From Perlabentimonas gracilis (lineage in GTDB: Bacteria > Bacteroidota > Bacteroidia > Bacteroidales > Tenuifilaceae), in contig NZ_JAANIG010000003.1 of assembly GCF_011174675.1 (NCBI RefSeq), positions 1 to 64,000 on the forward strand: DNA of 64,000 bases, written 5' to 3'. Under the pieces are notes generated by a model. It searched no databases, was not told the origin of the DNA, and saw nothing but the letters and a program-made list of their open reading frames with translations. Within the stretch, counting starts at the first letter, position 1. Each line of letters begins with the position of its first letter. Shown here one piece after another: positions 54,960 to 63,575 of the stretch. Both the position numbers and the translations under genes were made by a program.

Positions 54960-56918
54960 ATGACGCTTTCGGTTGTAATTGTTAACTACAACGTAAAGTA
55001 CTTCCTTGAGCAGTGCCTTATATCGGTATTTAACGCCGCTACGGACATTGCAATTGAAGTGTATGTGGTGGACAACGCCTCGGCCGACGGCTCATGCCAA
55101 ATGGTGCGCGACCGATTTCCGTCGGTTAAACTGATAGAGAATACCGAGAACTACGGATTTTCCTACGCCAACAACCAAGCCCTTAGGCTGGCTAGGGGTG
55201 AGTTTGTGCTTATACTAAACCCCGACACGGTGGTTGAGGAGAGCACCTTTAGCAAGTGCATCGAGTTCATGAGCAAACACCCCGAGGCTGGAAGCCTATC
55301 GGTAAAAATGATAGATGGTAAGGGGAAGTTCCTTCCCGAATCGAAGCGGGCACTACCCTCTCCCTCGGTTTCGTTCTACAAGATTTTTGGGTTCTCTCGA
55401 CTTTTTCCAAAATCTAAAACTTTTGCCCGCTACCACCTTGGTCATCTGAGCCCCGATGACGTAAACGAAATTGAGATTCTTCCCGGTGCGTTTATGTTTA
55501 TCAGAAAAACCGCACTCGATAAGGCAGGGCTATTCGACGAGTCGTTCTTTATGTACGGCGAGGATATTGACCTATCGTACCGCATAATGAAAAGCGGATT
55601 TAAAAACTACTACTTTCCCAAAACCACAATAATTCATTATAAGGGCGAGAGCACCAAGAAGGGCAGCATAAACTACGTGCTGGTTTTTTACAAGGCCATG
55701 ATGATTTTTGCCCGCAAGCACTTCTCGCAAAAGAATGCGTTCCTTTACATTGCGCTTATTTACATGGCCATATACTTTAGGGCTGGACTAAGCATTGCAA
55801 AGCGGATTTTCAACCAACTGGTGCTGCCCATTTTCGATGCAGCAGCAGTTGCTACAGGGTTACTTGTTATTATACCCTTTTGGGAGAGAGTCCGATTTAG
55901 CGCCCCCGATGTTTACCCCAATCATCTGGTTATGCTCCTATCCACATTCTACATCGTAACCTGGATTGTTTCGATTTGGTTTGCCGGCGGATACGATAAA
56001 CCTAACAAGATTGCCGCTTCGGCAAAGGGCGTTGGCATTGGGAGCGTGTTAATTCTAATAGCCTACGCATTACTCCCCGAGGATATGAGATTTTCGCGAG
56101 CAATCGTTCTGCTTATATCCCTTTGGGCTATAATTCTAATACCATTAATTCACCTGATGGTTGGGCTAATTCGTGGCAACCTGAACCATACATTAAAAAG
56201 GGAGAAGCGTATTGTAGTTGTTGGCACACCCAGCGAGGCGAATAGAATTAAGGAAATAATAAACAGCAACAGCGTAGGCTGGAGACTGGTGGGTGAGGTA
56301 TCGCCAAAATCGAATAGCAACAACACAAACCAGCTGGGCGCAATGAACCAACTCTCCGAAATTGTTCGGGTAAACAGCATCGACGAGATAGTATTCTGCG
56401 CCAGCGACCTCTCATCGCAAGAGATCATTAAATCGATGCTATCGCTGGTTTCGCTGGGGGTCGATTTTAAAATTGCCCCACCCGATAGCCTTTCAGTTAT
56501 TGGCAGTAACTCCATCGACACCTCGGGCGACCTATACACCGTGGAGCTGAGCGCCATTACCCAACCGGCCAACAGGCGGATGAAGAGGGTGCTCGACCTT
56601 TTGGTTGCCATCCTCACCATAATATTAGCGCCACTCCACCTCCCTTTCAGCAGAACCACAAGGAAGATGTTTCGCCTTGCTGGACTTGTTATAGTTGGGA
56701 AGTACACATGGGTTGGATTTACACATGGTGCGCAGACCAAGGGATTGCCCCAAATAAAGCCTAGCGTATTTGCACCAGTCCACACCTCTAGCCTTGAGAA
56801 GTTAGATGCCGAGCTGATAGAGAAGATTAATATTCAATACGCTAAAAGCTATAGCGTAACCAAAGACATTTCAATTATCTGGAAAAATATCATCAACAAA
56901 AAACATACTACGCGATGA
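54960..56918 (+). CDS. GT2 glycosyltransferase fused to degenerate glycosylphosphotransferase-like tail
   Basis: 652 residues. Residues 1-240 are a GT-A fold family 2 glycosyltransferase: SVVIVNYN, VDNASADGS, LNPDT (the metal-binding DxD equivalent) and GEDIDLSYR, a rhamnosyl-type signature. About four membrane helices follow (270-420). A Rossmann-like domain (RIVVVGTPSEANRIKEII) then resembles the CoA-binding-like domain of WcaJ-type polyprenyl glycosylphosphotransferases. The C-terminus keeps only the first helix of such a transferase (RRMKRVLDLLVAILTIILAP) and not its catalytic residues. It probably adds a sugar to a lipid-linked envelope glycan. Its stop overlaps the apbE start (ATGA), so the two genes are translationally coupled, though their roles seem unrelated. 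Confidence 0.85.
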   Translation: MTLSVVIVNYNVKYFLEQCLISVFNAATDIAIEVYVVDNASADGSCQMVRDRFPSVKLIENTENYGFSYANNQALRLARGEFVLILNPDTVVEESTFSKCIEFMSKHPEAGSLSVKMIDGKGKFLPESKRALPSPSVSFYKIFGFSRLFPKSKTFARYHLGHLSPDDVNEIEILPGAFMFIRKTALDKAGLFDESFFMYGEDIDLSYRIMKSGFKNYYFPKTTIIHYKGESTKKGSINYVLVFYKAMMIFARKHFSQKNAFLYIALIYMAIYFRAGLSIAKRIFNQLVLPIFDAAAVATGLLVIIPFWERVRFSAPDVYPNHLVMLLSTFYIVTWIVSIWFAGGYDKPNKIAASAKGVGIGSVLILIAYALLPEDMRFSRAIVLLISLWAIILIPLIHLMVGLIRGNLNHTLKREKRIVVVGTPSEANRIKEIINSNSVGWRLVGEVSPKSNSNNTNQLGAMNQLSEIVRVNSIDEIVFCASDLSSQEIIKSMLSLVSLGVDFKIAPPDSLSVIGSNSIDTSGDLYTVELSAITQPANRRMKRVLDLLVAILTIILAPLHLPFSRTTRKMFRLAGLVIVGKYTWVGFTHGAQTKGLPQIKPSVFAPVHTSSLEKLDAELIEKINIQYAKSYSVTKDISIIWKNIINKKHTTR

Positions 56919-57913
56919 AACGAGCATACTTCTTTCTAACCATTCTCATAATGGCAAGCTGTACCACAACCCCAACCAAGGATTACATTAGGCTCAACGG
57001 GTTTACACAGGGTACCACATTCAGCATAACCTATGCCGATAGTTTGAACAGGAATTTTGCTGCATCCATTGAGGAGATTTTGGAGCGAGTAGACAGCTCC
57101 ATGTCACTATACCGCAAAAACTCAATAATCAACCATTTTAACCAAAGCCAAACGGGTATTGAGGTTGACTCACTGCTTGCGCATGTGGTGGAACTATCGT
57201 TACTGTACAGCCAGCAAACCGATGGCGCATTCGATATAACCATAGGGCCACTGGCTCGTGAATGGGGTTTTCACGCAAAGAAAGGCGAGATGCCTAATGC
57301 CGAAATGGTGGCAAGGCTGAAGCAATTCACCGGTTCGGGTATGATTAACCTTGATGGGTTGCATATCACCAAAAAATTTCCCGAAGTTATTATTGACGTG
57401 AACGCCATTGCCCAAGGGTATACCGTGGATTTAATTGCTGAGTTTTTAGACGATATGGACATTTGCGATTACTTGGTGGAGGTTGGCGGAGAGATCCGTT
57501 CCAAAGGAAAAAGCCCAAGGGGTAAGCATTGGCTAGTTGGAATCGACAAGCCTGAGGAAAATGCTCTGTCGGGCGAGAACCTGCAAGTAATCATAAGCCT
57601 CTCGGGCGAATCGCTGGTAACATCGGGCAACTACCGCAAGTTTTTTGTTCGCGAGGGGGTGAAGTACAGCCACACCATCGACCCAACCACGGGTTACCCC
57701 GTTACCCACTCGCTGCTGAGCGCTACAGTTATCGATAAGACTTCGGCACGCGCCGATGCCCTTGCCACCGCTTTCATGGTGATGGGAACCGAGCGAACCC
57801 AAAAATGGCTAAGCGCCAACCCAAAGGTTGACGCTTACCTTATTTTCTCCAACGAAGCCGGAGAGTATGAAATTTGGATGACCGAAGGGATGAAAAAGAG
57901 AGTGGTTGAGTAA
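56915..57913 (+). CDS. apbE: FAD:protein FMN transferase ApbE (lipoprotein)
   Basis: 332 residues. The signal peptide ends in the lipobox MASC (Cys16), so the protein is anchored in the periplasm. ApbE moves FMN from FAD to a threonine in target flavoproteins such as NqrB, NqrC and RnfG. Family features are GFTQGTTFSITY, FDITIGPLAREWGF, DVNAIAQGYTVD, the YLVEVGGEIRSKG strand and HTIDPTTGYPVTHSLLSATV with the magnesium-binding aspartates. The start overlaps the preceding stop. Two small cysteine-containing membrane proteins are encoded convergently 11 bases away, a setting that recalls the apbE-nqrM pairing of Na+-NQR loci, although no nqr genes lie in the window. Confidence 0.94.
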   Translation: MKRAYFFLTILIMASCTTTPTKDYIRLNGFTQGTTFSITYADSLNRNFAASIEEILERVDSSMSLYRKNSIINHFNQSQTGIEVDSLLAHVVELSLLYSQQTDGAFDITIGPLAREWGFHAKKGEMPNAEMVARLKQFTGSGMINLDGLHITKKFPEVIIDVNAIAQGYTVDLIAEFLDDMDICDYLVEVGGEIRSKGKSPRGKHWLVGIDKPEENALSGENLQVIISLSGESLVTSGNYRKFFVREGVKYSHTIDPTTGYPVTHSLLSATVIDKTSARADALATAFMVMGTERTQKWLSANPKVDAYLIFSNEAGEYEIWMTEGMKKRVVE

Positions 57914-57924
57914 ACCAATGCTCG

Positions 57925-58125
57925 TTAACCTTTTTGGCGATCAACAGGCATTCCACAAGCACCTGTTCCACAACCACAGCCAAACGATCGGGCATTACTG
58001 GTGGCTGTTGAACAGTCGTCGCCTTCGGGCTCCTTTTTCTTTAGCAACGAGAAGGCTACAAAGAAAAACCCGACTATCAATGCAAGCATCCCTAGGGTAA
58101 TAAGTGTAAGCTTAAGCGTTTCCAT
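57925..58125 (-). CDS. Small single-helix membrane protein with Cys-rich tail
   Basis: 66 residues. One membrane helix (LTLITLGMLALIVGFFFVAFSLL) is followed by KKK and a cytoplasmic-side tail with five cysteines, including CGCGTGACGMP. The tail could bind an iron-sulfur cluster or metal. It is the second gene of a reverse-strand pair that converges on apbE. The closest known idea is NqrM, a small Cys protein needed for maturation of Na+-NQR and often next to apbE, but the sequence is not a clear match, so the function stays open. Confidence 0.6.
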   Translation of the reverse strand: METLKLTLITLGMLALIVGFFFVAFSLLKKKEPEGDDCSTATSNARSFGCGCGTGACGMPVDRQKG

Positions 58126-58181
58126 TTACTACAATTTAATTTGATTGTAGTTTGTAAACGCAGAGGGCCTGATATTGTTCA

Positions 58182-58418
58182 CTAATTGCGGGCGTGTTCG
58201 TAGCAAGTTCCGCACGTAGCTTTTGCACCTTTCTTGGACCAGCACTTTATCTCATCCTGCCTAGCGCAGGTAATGCCACGCTTGCGCATCTCGCGGTTAT
58301 GCCCCGCCGAGGTCTCGGGGAACTTGTGCGATTTATGAAAAATAACCTTCACGCCCATCAGTAGAAATACCATGGCCATTAAACCTACAACAACGGAAAG
58401 AAGTACTAAAAACTGCAT
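58182..58418 (-). CDS. NqrM-like candidate: small membrane protein with C-terminal cysteines
   Basis: 78 residues. The N-terminal helix (VLLSVVVGLMAMVFLLMGVKVIF) is followed by a hydrophilic tail HKSHKFPETSAGHNREMRKRG and four cysteines (TCARQDE, KCWSKKG, TCGTC). One membrane helix plus conserved cysteines is the plan of NqrM, the protein thought to deliver iron to the NqrD/E site of Na+-NQR. Location beside apbE supports a role in flavin or iron loading of a membrane respiratory complex. Direct family membership is not proven from what I can see. It lies 56 bases upstream of the other small gene. Confidence 0.65.
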   Translation of the reverse strand: MQFLVLLSVVVGLMAMVFLLMGVKVIFHKSHKFPETSAGHNREMRKRGITCARQDEIKCWSKKGAKATCGTCYEHARN

Positions 58419-58593
58419 CGGTATAATATTTTACGCAAAGTAAGTTAGAATTTTGTTCTAAAGGAACATTTTAAATCAATTTTGAAGATCCTTGAGCTGC
58501 TAGAATGTATAAAGGCATACTTTTTGCAATTACCTCAACCTATATATCAACAGTTTACACATTCCACTTATTACGCAGCACATCAGAACTACT

Positions 58594-59127
58594 ATGAGAA
58601 CAGGATTATTGGCACTATTATTAACCATTCTGATTAGCCTACCAGCCTGGGCAAGCCAAGAGGAGGAGCTTAAGCAGCAAATTGAACGGCTAGCCACAGA
58701 GCTGGAGGCAAAATATAGAGGTAGGGGAAAGGTAAAGGTGGCTATCCTTCAGTTTCGCACCAGCGATAATAGGCTTACCCCCTTTAACCAGTTTATGCAA
58801 GATGAGCTCAATAGGATTTACAGCTCAAGCGAACGCTTTCAGGTGATTGACCAGAAAGCTGTAAACCAGGTGCTAATCGATTTTAAATGGTCGCTTGAGA
58901 TGAGTAGCGATTTTAGGCAGTACTCCAATCTTAGCGAGTCAATTTTTATGGCAGTAAGAGAGGTACCCGAGGTTTTTATATATGGGCAAGTAGATGATAA
59001 GGGTGGTAAAGTTCGCTTAACCTGTTACCTTGTTCCAAACGGACTAACCAGCACCAACCTATACTCATCGCAGGAATTCTCTGCATCTGATTTCACCAAC
59101 CGATTACTGGGGAAACCACATCAATAA
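58594..59127 (+). CDS. FlgO/CsgG-like periplasmic protein, short paralogue
   Basis: 177 residues with a signal peptide (MRTGLLALLLTILISLPAWA). The mature part, EELKQQIERLATELEAK then GKVKVAILQFRTSDNR, LTPFNQFMQDELNR and RFQVIDQKAVNQVL, looks like the nucleoside-fold domain of FlgO and CsgG-type proteins that act at the outer membrane. It is a clear paralogue of the N-terminal half of the protein encoded at 59908-60939 (same GKVKVAILQFRT, PFNQ, DELN, VPEVFIYGQ and LVPNGL blocks) and stops where that one starts its repeat linker. No lipobox is present. Function unknown; the set of three genes may form one envelope unit. Confidence 0.75.
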   Translation: MRTGLLALLLTILISLPAWASQEEELKQQIERLATELEAKYRGRGKVKVAILQFRTSDNRLTPFNQFMQDELNRIYSSSERFQVIDQKAVNQVLIDFKWSLEMSSDFRQYSNLSESIFMAVREVPEVFIYGQVDDKGGKVRLTCYLVPNGLTSTNLYSSQEFSASDFTNRLLGKPHQ

Positions 59128-59207
59128 CCGAAAAACAAAACATAGTGGTATAACTTCGCCATAAAGGAATTTAAATCGACCCTAAAACAAACCTAAAACA
59201 CAGAATC

Positions 59208-59759
59208 ATGAAAAAACAACTCATCGCAATTGCAATTATTTGCCTTGCCACATCGGTATTTGCACAGAACAACAAGCAAACTAAAACACCAAAGGATAAC
59301 CCACAGGATTACTGGGTTGCCGTTGAGCGAAATGGGCTGGTTGGCTATATCGATGGATTTGGGAAAGAGGTAGTTGAAGCAAAATACAATAGCATATCGT
59401 CGTTTGGCGAGTTCGCAGCAAGCTGGGCTCTAGTTGAAAAAGATGGCTTGCTTGGCTTTATTGATAAAACTGGTGCCGAGGTAGTTGAACCAAAATACGA
59501 AGCCATTGATAGGTTTGACGAGTTTAAGGAGCACTGGGCGTTGGTTCAGAAAAATGGATTACTCGGGTTTATCGACCTGTTTGGAAAAGAGGTTGTTGAG
59601 CCCAAGTACGATGCCATTTCGCCATTTGGCAACCATATGCCAGAATGGGCATTGATTGAGAAGGACGGGCTGCTAGGCTTTATCGACAAAGCTGGCGAAG
59701 AGGTGGTTAAGCCTATGTACGAGACGATTGACGGCTTCAAATCAGCATCGAGAAAATAG
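59208..59759 (+). CDS. WG-repeat protein
   Basis: 183 residues with a signal peptide (MKKQLIAIAIICLATSVFA). Four WG-type beta repeats of about 37-40 residues follow, each with the core WALVEKDGLLGFIDKxGxEVVEPKYE (written here in pieces: WALVEKDGLLGFID, GAEVVEPKYEAI). Such repeats form beta-hairpin scaffolds in exported Bacteroidota proteins and probably bind proteins. It lies between the two FlgO/CsgG-like paralogues on the same strand, 80 and 148 bases away, and is likely exported to the same compartment. Confidence 0.9.
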   Translation: MKKQLIAIAIICLATSVFAQNNKQTKTPKDNPQDYWVAVERNGLVGYIDGFGKEVVEAKYNSISSFGEFAASWALVEKDGLLGFIDKTGAEVVEPKYEAIDRFDEFKEHWALVQKNGLLGFIDLFGKEVVEPKYDAISPFGNHMPEWALIEKDGLLGFIDKAGEEVVKPMYETIDGFKSASRK

Positions 59760-59871
59760 GCATTTCAATCCCCAACTCATAGCACAAAACACATAATCAG
59801 GGTTAATAAAATGTTTGATCGACTTGCTAAATTAAATTTAAACAGTCTCTTAAATAAAGAAATATTTTAAT

Positions 59872-59879
59872 TAATTTTG
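59872..59879 (+). promoter_or_regulatory. -7 element of the long FlgO/CsgG-like gene
   Basis: TAATTTTG matches TAnnTTTG, 29 bases before the ATG at 59908. It suggests that the long paralogue has its own promoter. Confidence 0.5.
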
Positions 59880-59907
59880 ATTACCCGTTAACCCTAACAC
59901 GAAAACT

Positions 59908-60939
59908 ATGAGAAAACTTACTTTTTCCCTGATCTGCATTCTGGCCTTCTCCTTTTCGGGATTTGCCAACAACGAGGAAGCTCTTAAACAGAGCATTAGT
60001 AAAATTGCTCAGGAACTCGAGTCCAAATACCCCGGCAGAGGTAAAGTAAAGGTGGCAATTCTCCAATTCCGTACCAACGACAACCGCCTGTTGCCCTTTA
60101 ACCAGTATATACAAGATGAGTTAAACTTCCTTTACCGTTCGAGCAACCGCTTTGAGGTGATTGACCAAAACGCTATGAACCGGATAACAGAGGCTTACGA
60201 ATGGTCGCTCGAGATGAGTAACGACTTTAAGAATTACTCCGACCTGAGCGAACAGATTTTCAGGGAAATTGGTATGGTTCCCGAGGTTTTCATTTACGGC
60301 CAGATTAATGACCGGGGTGATAACATAAGTCTTACAGGATATCTTGTTCCCAACGGCTTAAAAAGCACAAATATCTACTCTACCCTTCTTTTCCCATCGT
60401 CGAAGATTACCGACAAGTTACTGGGCAAGCCCATTCGTAAACCACAGTCCAAACCCCAACAACCTCAGGTTGTAGTGGTGGAAAAACAGGTAATTGTGGA
60501 AAAACCAGTGTATATCGAGAAAGAGGTTGTTGTTGAGAAACCAGTTTATGTTGATAGACCCACCCCTCCGGCACAACCCCAAGGGAAATTCACCGGCAAA
60601 ATTGGCGATATGGAATTTGAACTAATTAAGGCCAAAAACTTTGGTGACAGGGTTGAAGTTGAAATGAGCGTTGTTAACAACAAAGCGGACGATAAAATAT
60701 ACTACGTTAACTCCCGCTTTATCGATCCAAATGGAACTGAGTTTGAAAGCCCATATATGCATAGCACTTTACGCAACAGAGATCTGATAGAGGGTATTCA
60801 GATTAAAGGAACCATAACTTTCCGTAGGGGCAGTTTCCAGAACGTTACTAGGATGGCTGTCATCGAGATTCAGGTAGTTGGCGATGGTAACAAGCAGCTA
60901 GGCACATTGCGATTCCGTGGAGTACCCGTTGAGAAATAA
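59908..60939 (+). CDS. FlgO/CsgG-like periplasmic protein, long paralogue with C-terminal domain
   Basis: 343 residues with a signal peptide (MRKLTFSLICILAFSFSGFA). Residues 22-175 parallel the short paralogue (about 60 percent identical by eye). A valine- and lysine-rich repetitive linker follows (VVVVEKQVIVEKPVYIEK, VVVEKPVYVDRP), with a roughly 9- to 11-residue period, similar to spacers of cell-wall-spanning lipoproteins. The C-terminal 120 residues (KIGDMEFELIKAKNFGDRVEVEMSV ... RFRGVPVEK) are an immunoglobulin-like beta domain. The linker would let the N-terminal domain reach across the periplasm. Function unknown; it ends in a good terminator. Confidence 0.78.
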   Translation: MRKLTFSLICILAFSFSGFANNEEALKQSISKIAQELESKYPGRGKVKVAILQFRTNDNRLLPFNQYIQDELNFLYRSSNRFEVIDQNAMNRITEAYEWSLEMSNDFKNYSDLSEQIFREIGMVPEVFIYGQINDRGDNISLTGYLVPNGLKSTNIYSTLLFPSSKITDKLLGKPIRKPQSKPQQPQVVVVEKQVIVEKPVYIEKEVVVEKPVYVDRPTPPAQPQGKFTGKIGDMEFELIKAKNFGDRVEVEMSVVNNKADDKIYYVNSRFIDPNGTEFESPYMHSTLRNRDLIEGIQIKGTITFRRGSFQNVTRMAVIEIQVVGDGNKQLGTLRFRGVPVEK

Positions 60940-60960
60940 TCTATTTACACACTACTTACA

Positions 60961-60995
60961 AAATGCCCCGAGCGACAAACTCGAGGCATTTTTTT
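60961..60995 (+). terminator. Terminator of the FlgO/CsgG-like cluster
   Basis: Stem AAATGCCxCGAG/CTCGxGGCATTT with one mismatch and a seven-base loop, ending in a run of seven T. Confidence 0.85.
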
Positions 60996-61080
60996 GTAAA
61001 CCTTATTTGCAGTTCTTTGTTTGAATTATTACCCTATAGGAAACTATTTAATACCTTTACTAAAACAAACATCTAGGAAA

Positions 61081-63501
61081 ATGGCAAGTAAAAAAACCAA
61101 CATCGAATTCGATAAACAAGAGATACTAAACGACTACTATATTGCAAGGCTAAGCCGCGAGATTAGCTTACTGGGCCGCAAAGAGGTACTAACCGGCAAG
61201 GCCAAGTTTGGTATATTTGGCGATGGTAAGGAGCTTACCCAAATTGCGATGGCCAAAAACTTTAAGGATGGCGATTGGCGCTCGGGCTACTACCGCGACC
61301 AAACCTTTATGATGGCTGCAGGGCTTTTTAGCGCCGAAGATTTTTTTGCTCAACTCTACGGGCAAACCGATGTGGAGCTTAACCCCGGTAACGCTGGCCG
61401 TTCGTTCAACAACCACTTTGGCACACGCTCCCTAAACCCCGATGGCACATGGAAGGATCTAACGGCCATGAAGAACTCATCGGCCGATATCTCCCCCACC
61501 GCCGGACAAATGCCCCGATTACTTGGCTTGGCATGGGCCTCGAAGCTTTTCAGAGAGAACAGGGAGCTACACCAGTACAAAAACTTCTCGAACAAAGGCA
61601 ACGAGGTTGCCTTTGGCACCATTGGCGATGCCAGCACCTCAGAGGGGCACTTTTTCGAAACCATAAACGCTGCTGCTGTGCTGCAAGTCCCTATGGCCAT
61701 GACTGTGTACGACGATGGCTACGGAATTTCGGTGCCCCGCGAATACCAAACCGCCAAAGGGAGCATCTCCGAACTGCTTTCGGGTATAGAGAAGAAGAAG
61801 GGCGATAAAACAGGAATGAAGATATACAAGGCCAAGGGCTGGGACTACCATGGACTAATTGAAACCTTTAGCCAGGGTGTGGATGAGGCACGCACAACGC
61901 ACACGCCGATCCTTTTCCATATCACTGAAATTACTCAGCCCCAAGGGCACTCCACCTCGGGGTCGCACGAACGTTATAAATCAGCCGAGCGATTACAGTG
62001 GGAACAAGATTTTGACTGCAACAACAAGTTTAGACAATGGATAATTGACAACAAGCTGGCCAGCAACGATGAGCTAAAAGCTATTGAGGAAAAAGCCGCT
62101 ACTGATGCCCGTGAGGCAAAAAATGCCGCTTGGAAAAAATACACCGAGCCCATTAAAGCCGAGCGCGATGCCCTAGTTAAGATTATCGACAACCGCTCAT
62201 GCGTTTGTAAGCGCGAGCATATCGACAAGGTTGGCCTAATAACCGCCGAGCTAAAAAAGTTTCCCAACCCCATCCGTAAGGATAACATGAGCTCCGCCAA
62301 GCGAATTTTAAGGCACGTATGCACCGACTGCTCCATCCGTAAGCAGCTGCAAAGCGACCTATCGATATGGATGAAGGAGAACTACGAGAAGGCCAACGAC
62401 CTTTATAGCACCCACCTATACTGCGAAACCGAAAAATCGGCGCTACGAATTAAACCGATACCCGCCAAGTTCTCCGATAAGTCGGTAACCGTAACTGGCC
62501 GTGAGGTGCTTCGCGACAACTGGCACAAGCAGTTTGAGAAAAACCCTCTGCTAGTAGCTTTTGGCGAGGATGTGGGTAATATTGGCGGGGTAAATCAAAC
62601 CTACGAAGGCCTGCAGCAAAAATTTGGTGAGATTAGGATTACCGATACCGGCATTCGAGAAACCACCATAATTGGGCAGGGCTTAGGTGCTGCTCAGCGT
62701 GGACTTAGACCCGTTGCCGAAATTCAATACTTCGACTACCTACTTTACGCCCTGCAAACCCTGAGCGACGACCTGGCCACCCTACGATGGCGCACCAAGA
62801 ACGGGCAGATGGCACCGCTAATCATCTCCACCCGTGGCCACAGGCTCGAGGGTGTTTGGCACTCAGGCTCACCGCTCAGCATGGTTATCAACTCCATTAG
62901 GGGGATATATGTTTGCGTTCCACGCAATATGACCCAAGCCGCGGGTATGTACAATACGCTGCTTGAGGCCGACGATCCAGCCCTGGTAATTGAACCGCTA
63001 AACGGCTACAGGTTAAAGGAGAAAATGCCCGACAATATTGGCGATTTTAAAGTTCCGCTTGGAGTACCCGAAGTTCTCCGCGAGGGAACCGATATAACCC
63101 TTGTAACCTACGGTAGCTGCGTTCGCATTGCACAGGAGGCCGTAGAGCAGCTGCATGAGTTTGGCATCTCGGTTGAACTAATTGATGTGCAAACCCTGCT
63201 CCCATTCGACTTGCCCAACATGGTGCTCGAATCGGTGAAGAAAACTAACCGCGTGGCATTTTTCGATGAGGATGTTCCCGGCGGTGCCACAGCATTCATG
63301 ATGCAAAAAGTACTTGAGGAGCGTGGGGCATTTAACTACCTCGACTCGGAGCCCAGAACCATCACCGCCAAGGAGCATAGGCCGGCCTACACCACCGATG
63401 GCGACTACTTCTCGAACCCCAATGCCGAGGATGTGTTCGAAACGGTGTATGAAATTATGCACGAGGTTAACCCAAAAAGGTATCCAGACCTTTACAAGTA
63501 G
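61081..63501 (+). CDS. 2-oxoacid dehydrogenase E1, fused alpha and beta subunits
   Basis: About 806 residues from the ATG at 61081; the upstream frame adds 20 residues from a TTG with no support. The N-terminal alpha half binds thiamine diphosphate: the GDASTSEGHFFETINAAAV and DDGYGISVP blocks are the GDG...N motif region near residue 180. The C-terminal beta half starts near VTGREVLRDNWHKQF (about residue 470) and has AFGEDVG, DTGIRETTIIGQGLGAA, the transketolase-like EPLNGYRLKE and EDVPGGATAFM. The linker between halves contains CVC and CTDC motifs. Such alpha/beta fusions for branched-chain or pyruvate dehydrogenase are common in Bacteroidota. The E2 that it needs may be the gene at 39351-40607. 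It ends with a terminator. Confidence 0.93.
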   Translation: MASKKTNIEFDKQEILNDYYIARLSREISLLGRKEVLTGKAKFGIFGDGKELTQIAMAKNFKDGDWRSGYYRDQTFMMAAGLFSAEDFFAQLYGQTDVELNPGNAGRSFNNHFGTRSLNPDGTWKDLTAMKNSSADISPTAGQMPRLLGLAWASKLFRENRELHQYKNFSNKGNEVAFGTIGDASTSEGHFFETINAAAVLQVPMAMTVYDDGYGISVPREYQTAKGSISELLSGIEKKKGDKTGMKIYKAKGWDYHGLIETFSQGVDEARTTHTPILFHITEITQPQGHSTSGSHERYKSAERLQWEQDFDCNNKFRQWIIDNKLASNDELKAIEEKAATDAREAKNAAWKKYTEPIKAERDALVKIIDNRSCVCKREHIDKVGLITAELKKFPNPIRKDNMSSAKRILRHVCTDCSIRKQLQSDLSIWMKENYEKANDLYSTHLYCETEKSALRIKPIPAKFSDKSVTVTGREVLRDNWHKQFEKNPLLVAFGEDVGNIGGVNQTYEGLQQKFGEIRITDTGIRETTIIGQGLGAAQRGLRPVAEIQYFDYLLYALQTLSDDLATLRWRTKNGQMAPLIISTRGHRLEGVWHSGSPLSMVINSIRGIYVCVPRNMTQAAGMYNTLLEADDPALVIEPLNGYRLKEKMPDNIGDFKVPLGVPEVLREGTDITLVTYGSCVRIAQEAVEQLHEFGISVELIDVQTLLPFDLPNMVLESVKKTNRVAFFDEDVPGGATAFMMQKVLEERGAFNYLDSEPRTITAKEHRPAYTTDGDYFSNPNAEDVFETVYEIMHEVNPKRYPDLYK

Positions 63502-63531
63502 GGTGCAAATTAGATATCTAAAGATTGTTAA

Positions 63532-63575
63532 CGGTTGAATATGGCTTAAAACCTATTCAACCGCTTTTAATTTTA
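63532..63575 (+). terminator. Terminator of the E1 gene
   Basis: Perfect 10-bp stem CGGTTGAATA/TATTCAACCG with a twelve-base loop, followed by CTTTTAATTTTA. It lies 30 bases after the E1 stop. The rest of the window to 64000 shows no gene, RNA or repeat that I can support. Confidence 0.8.
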
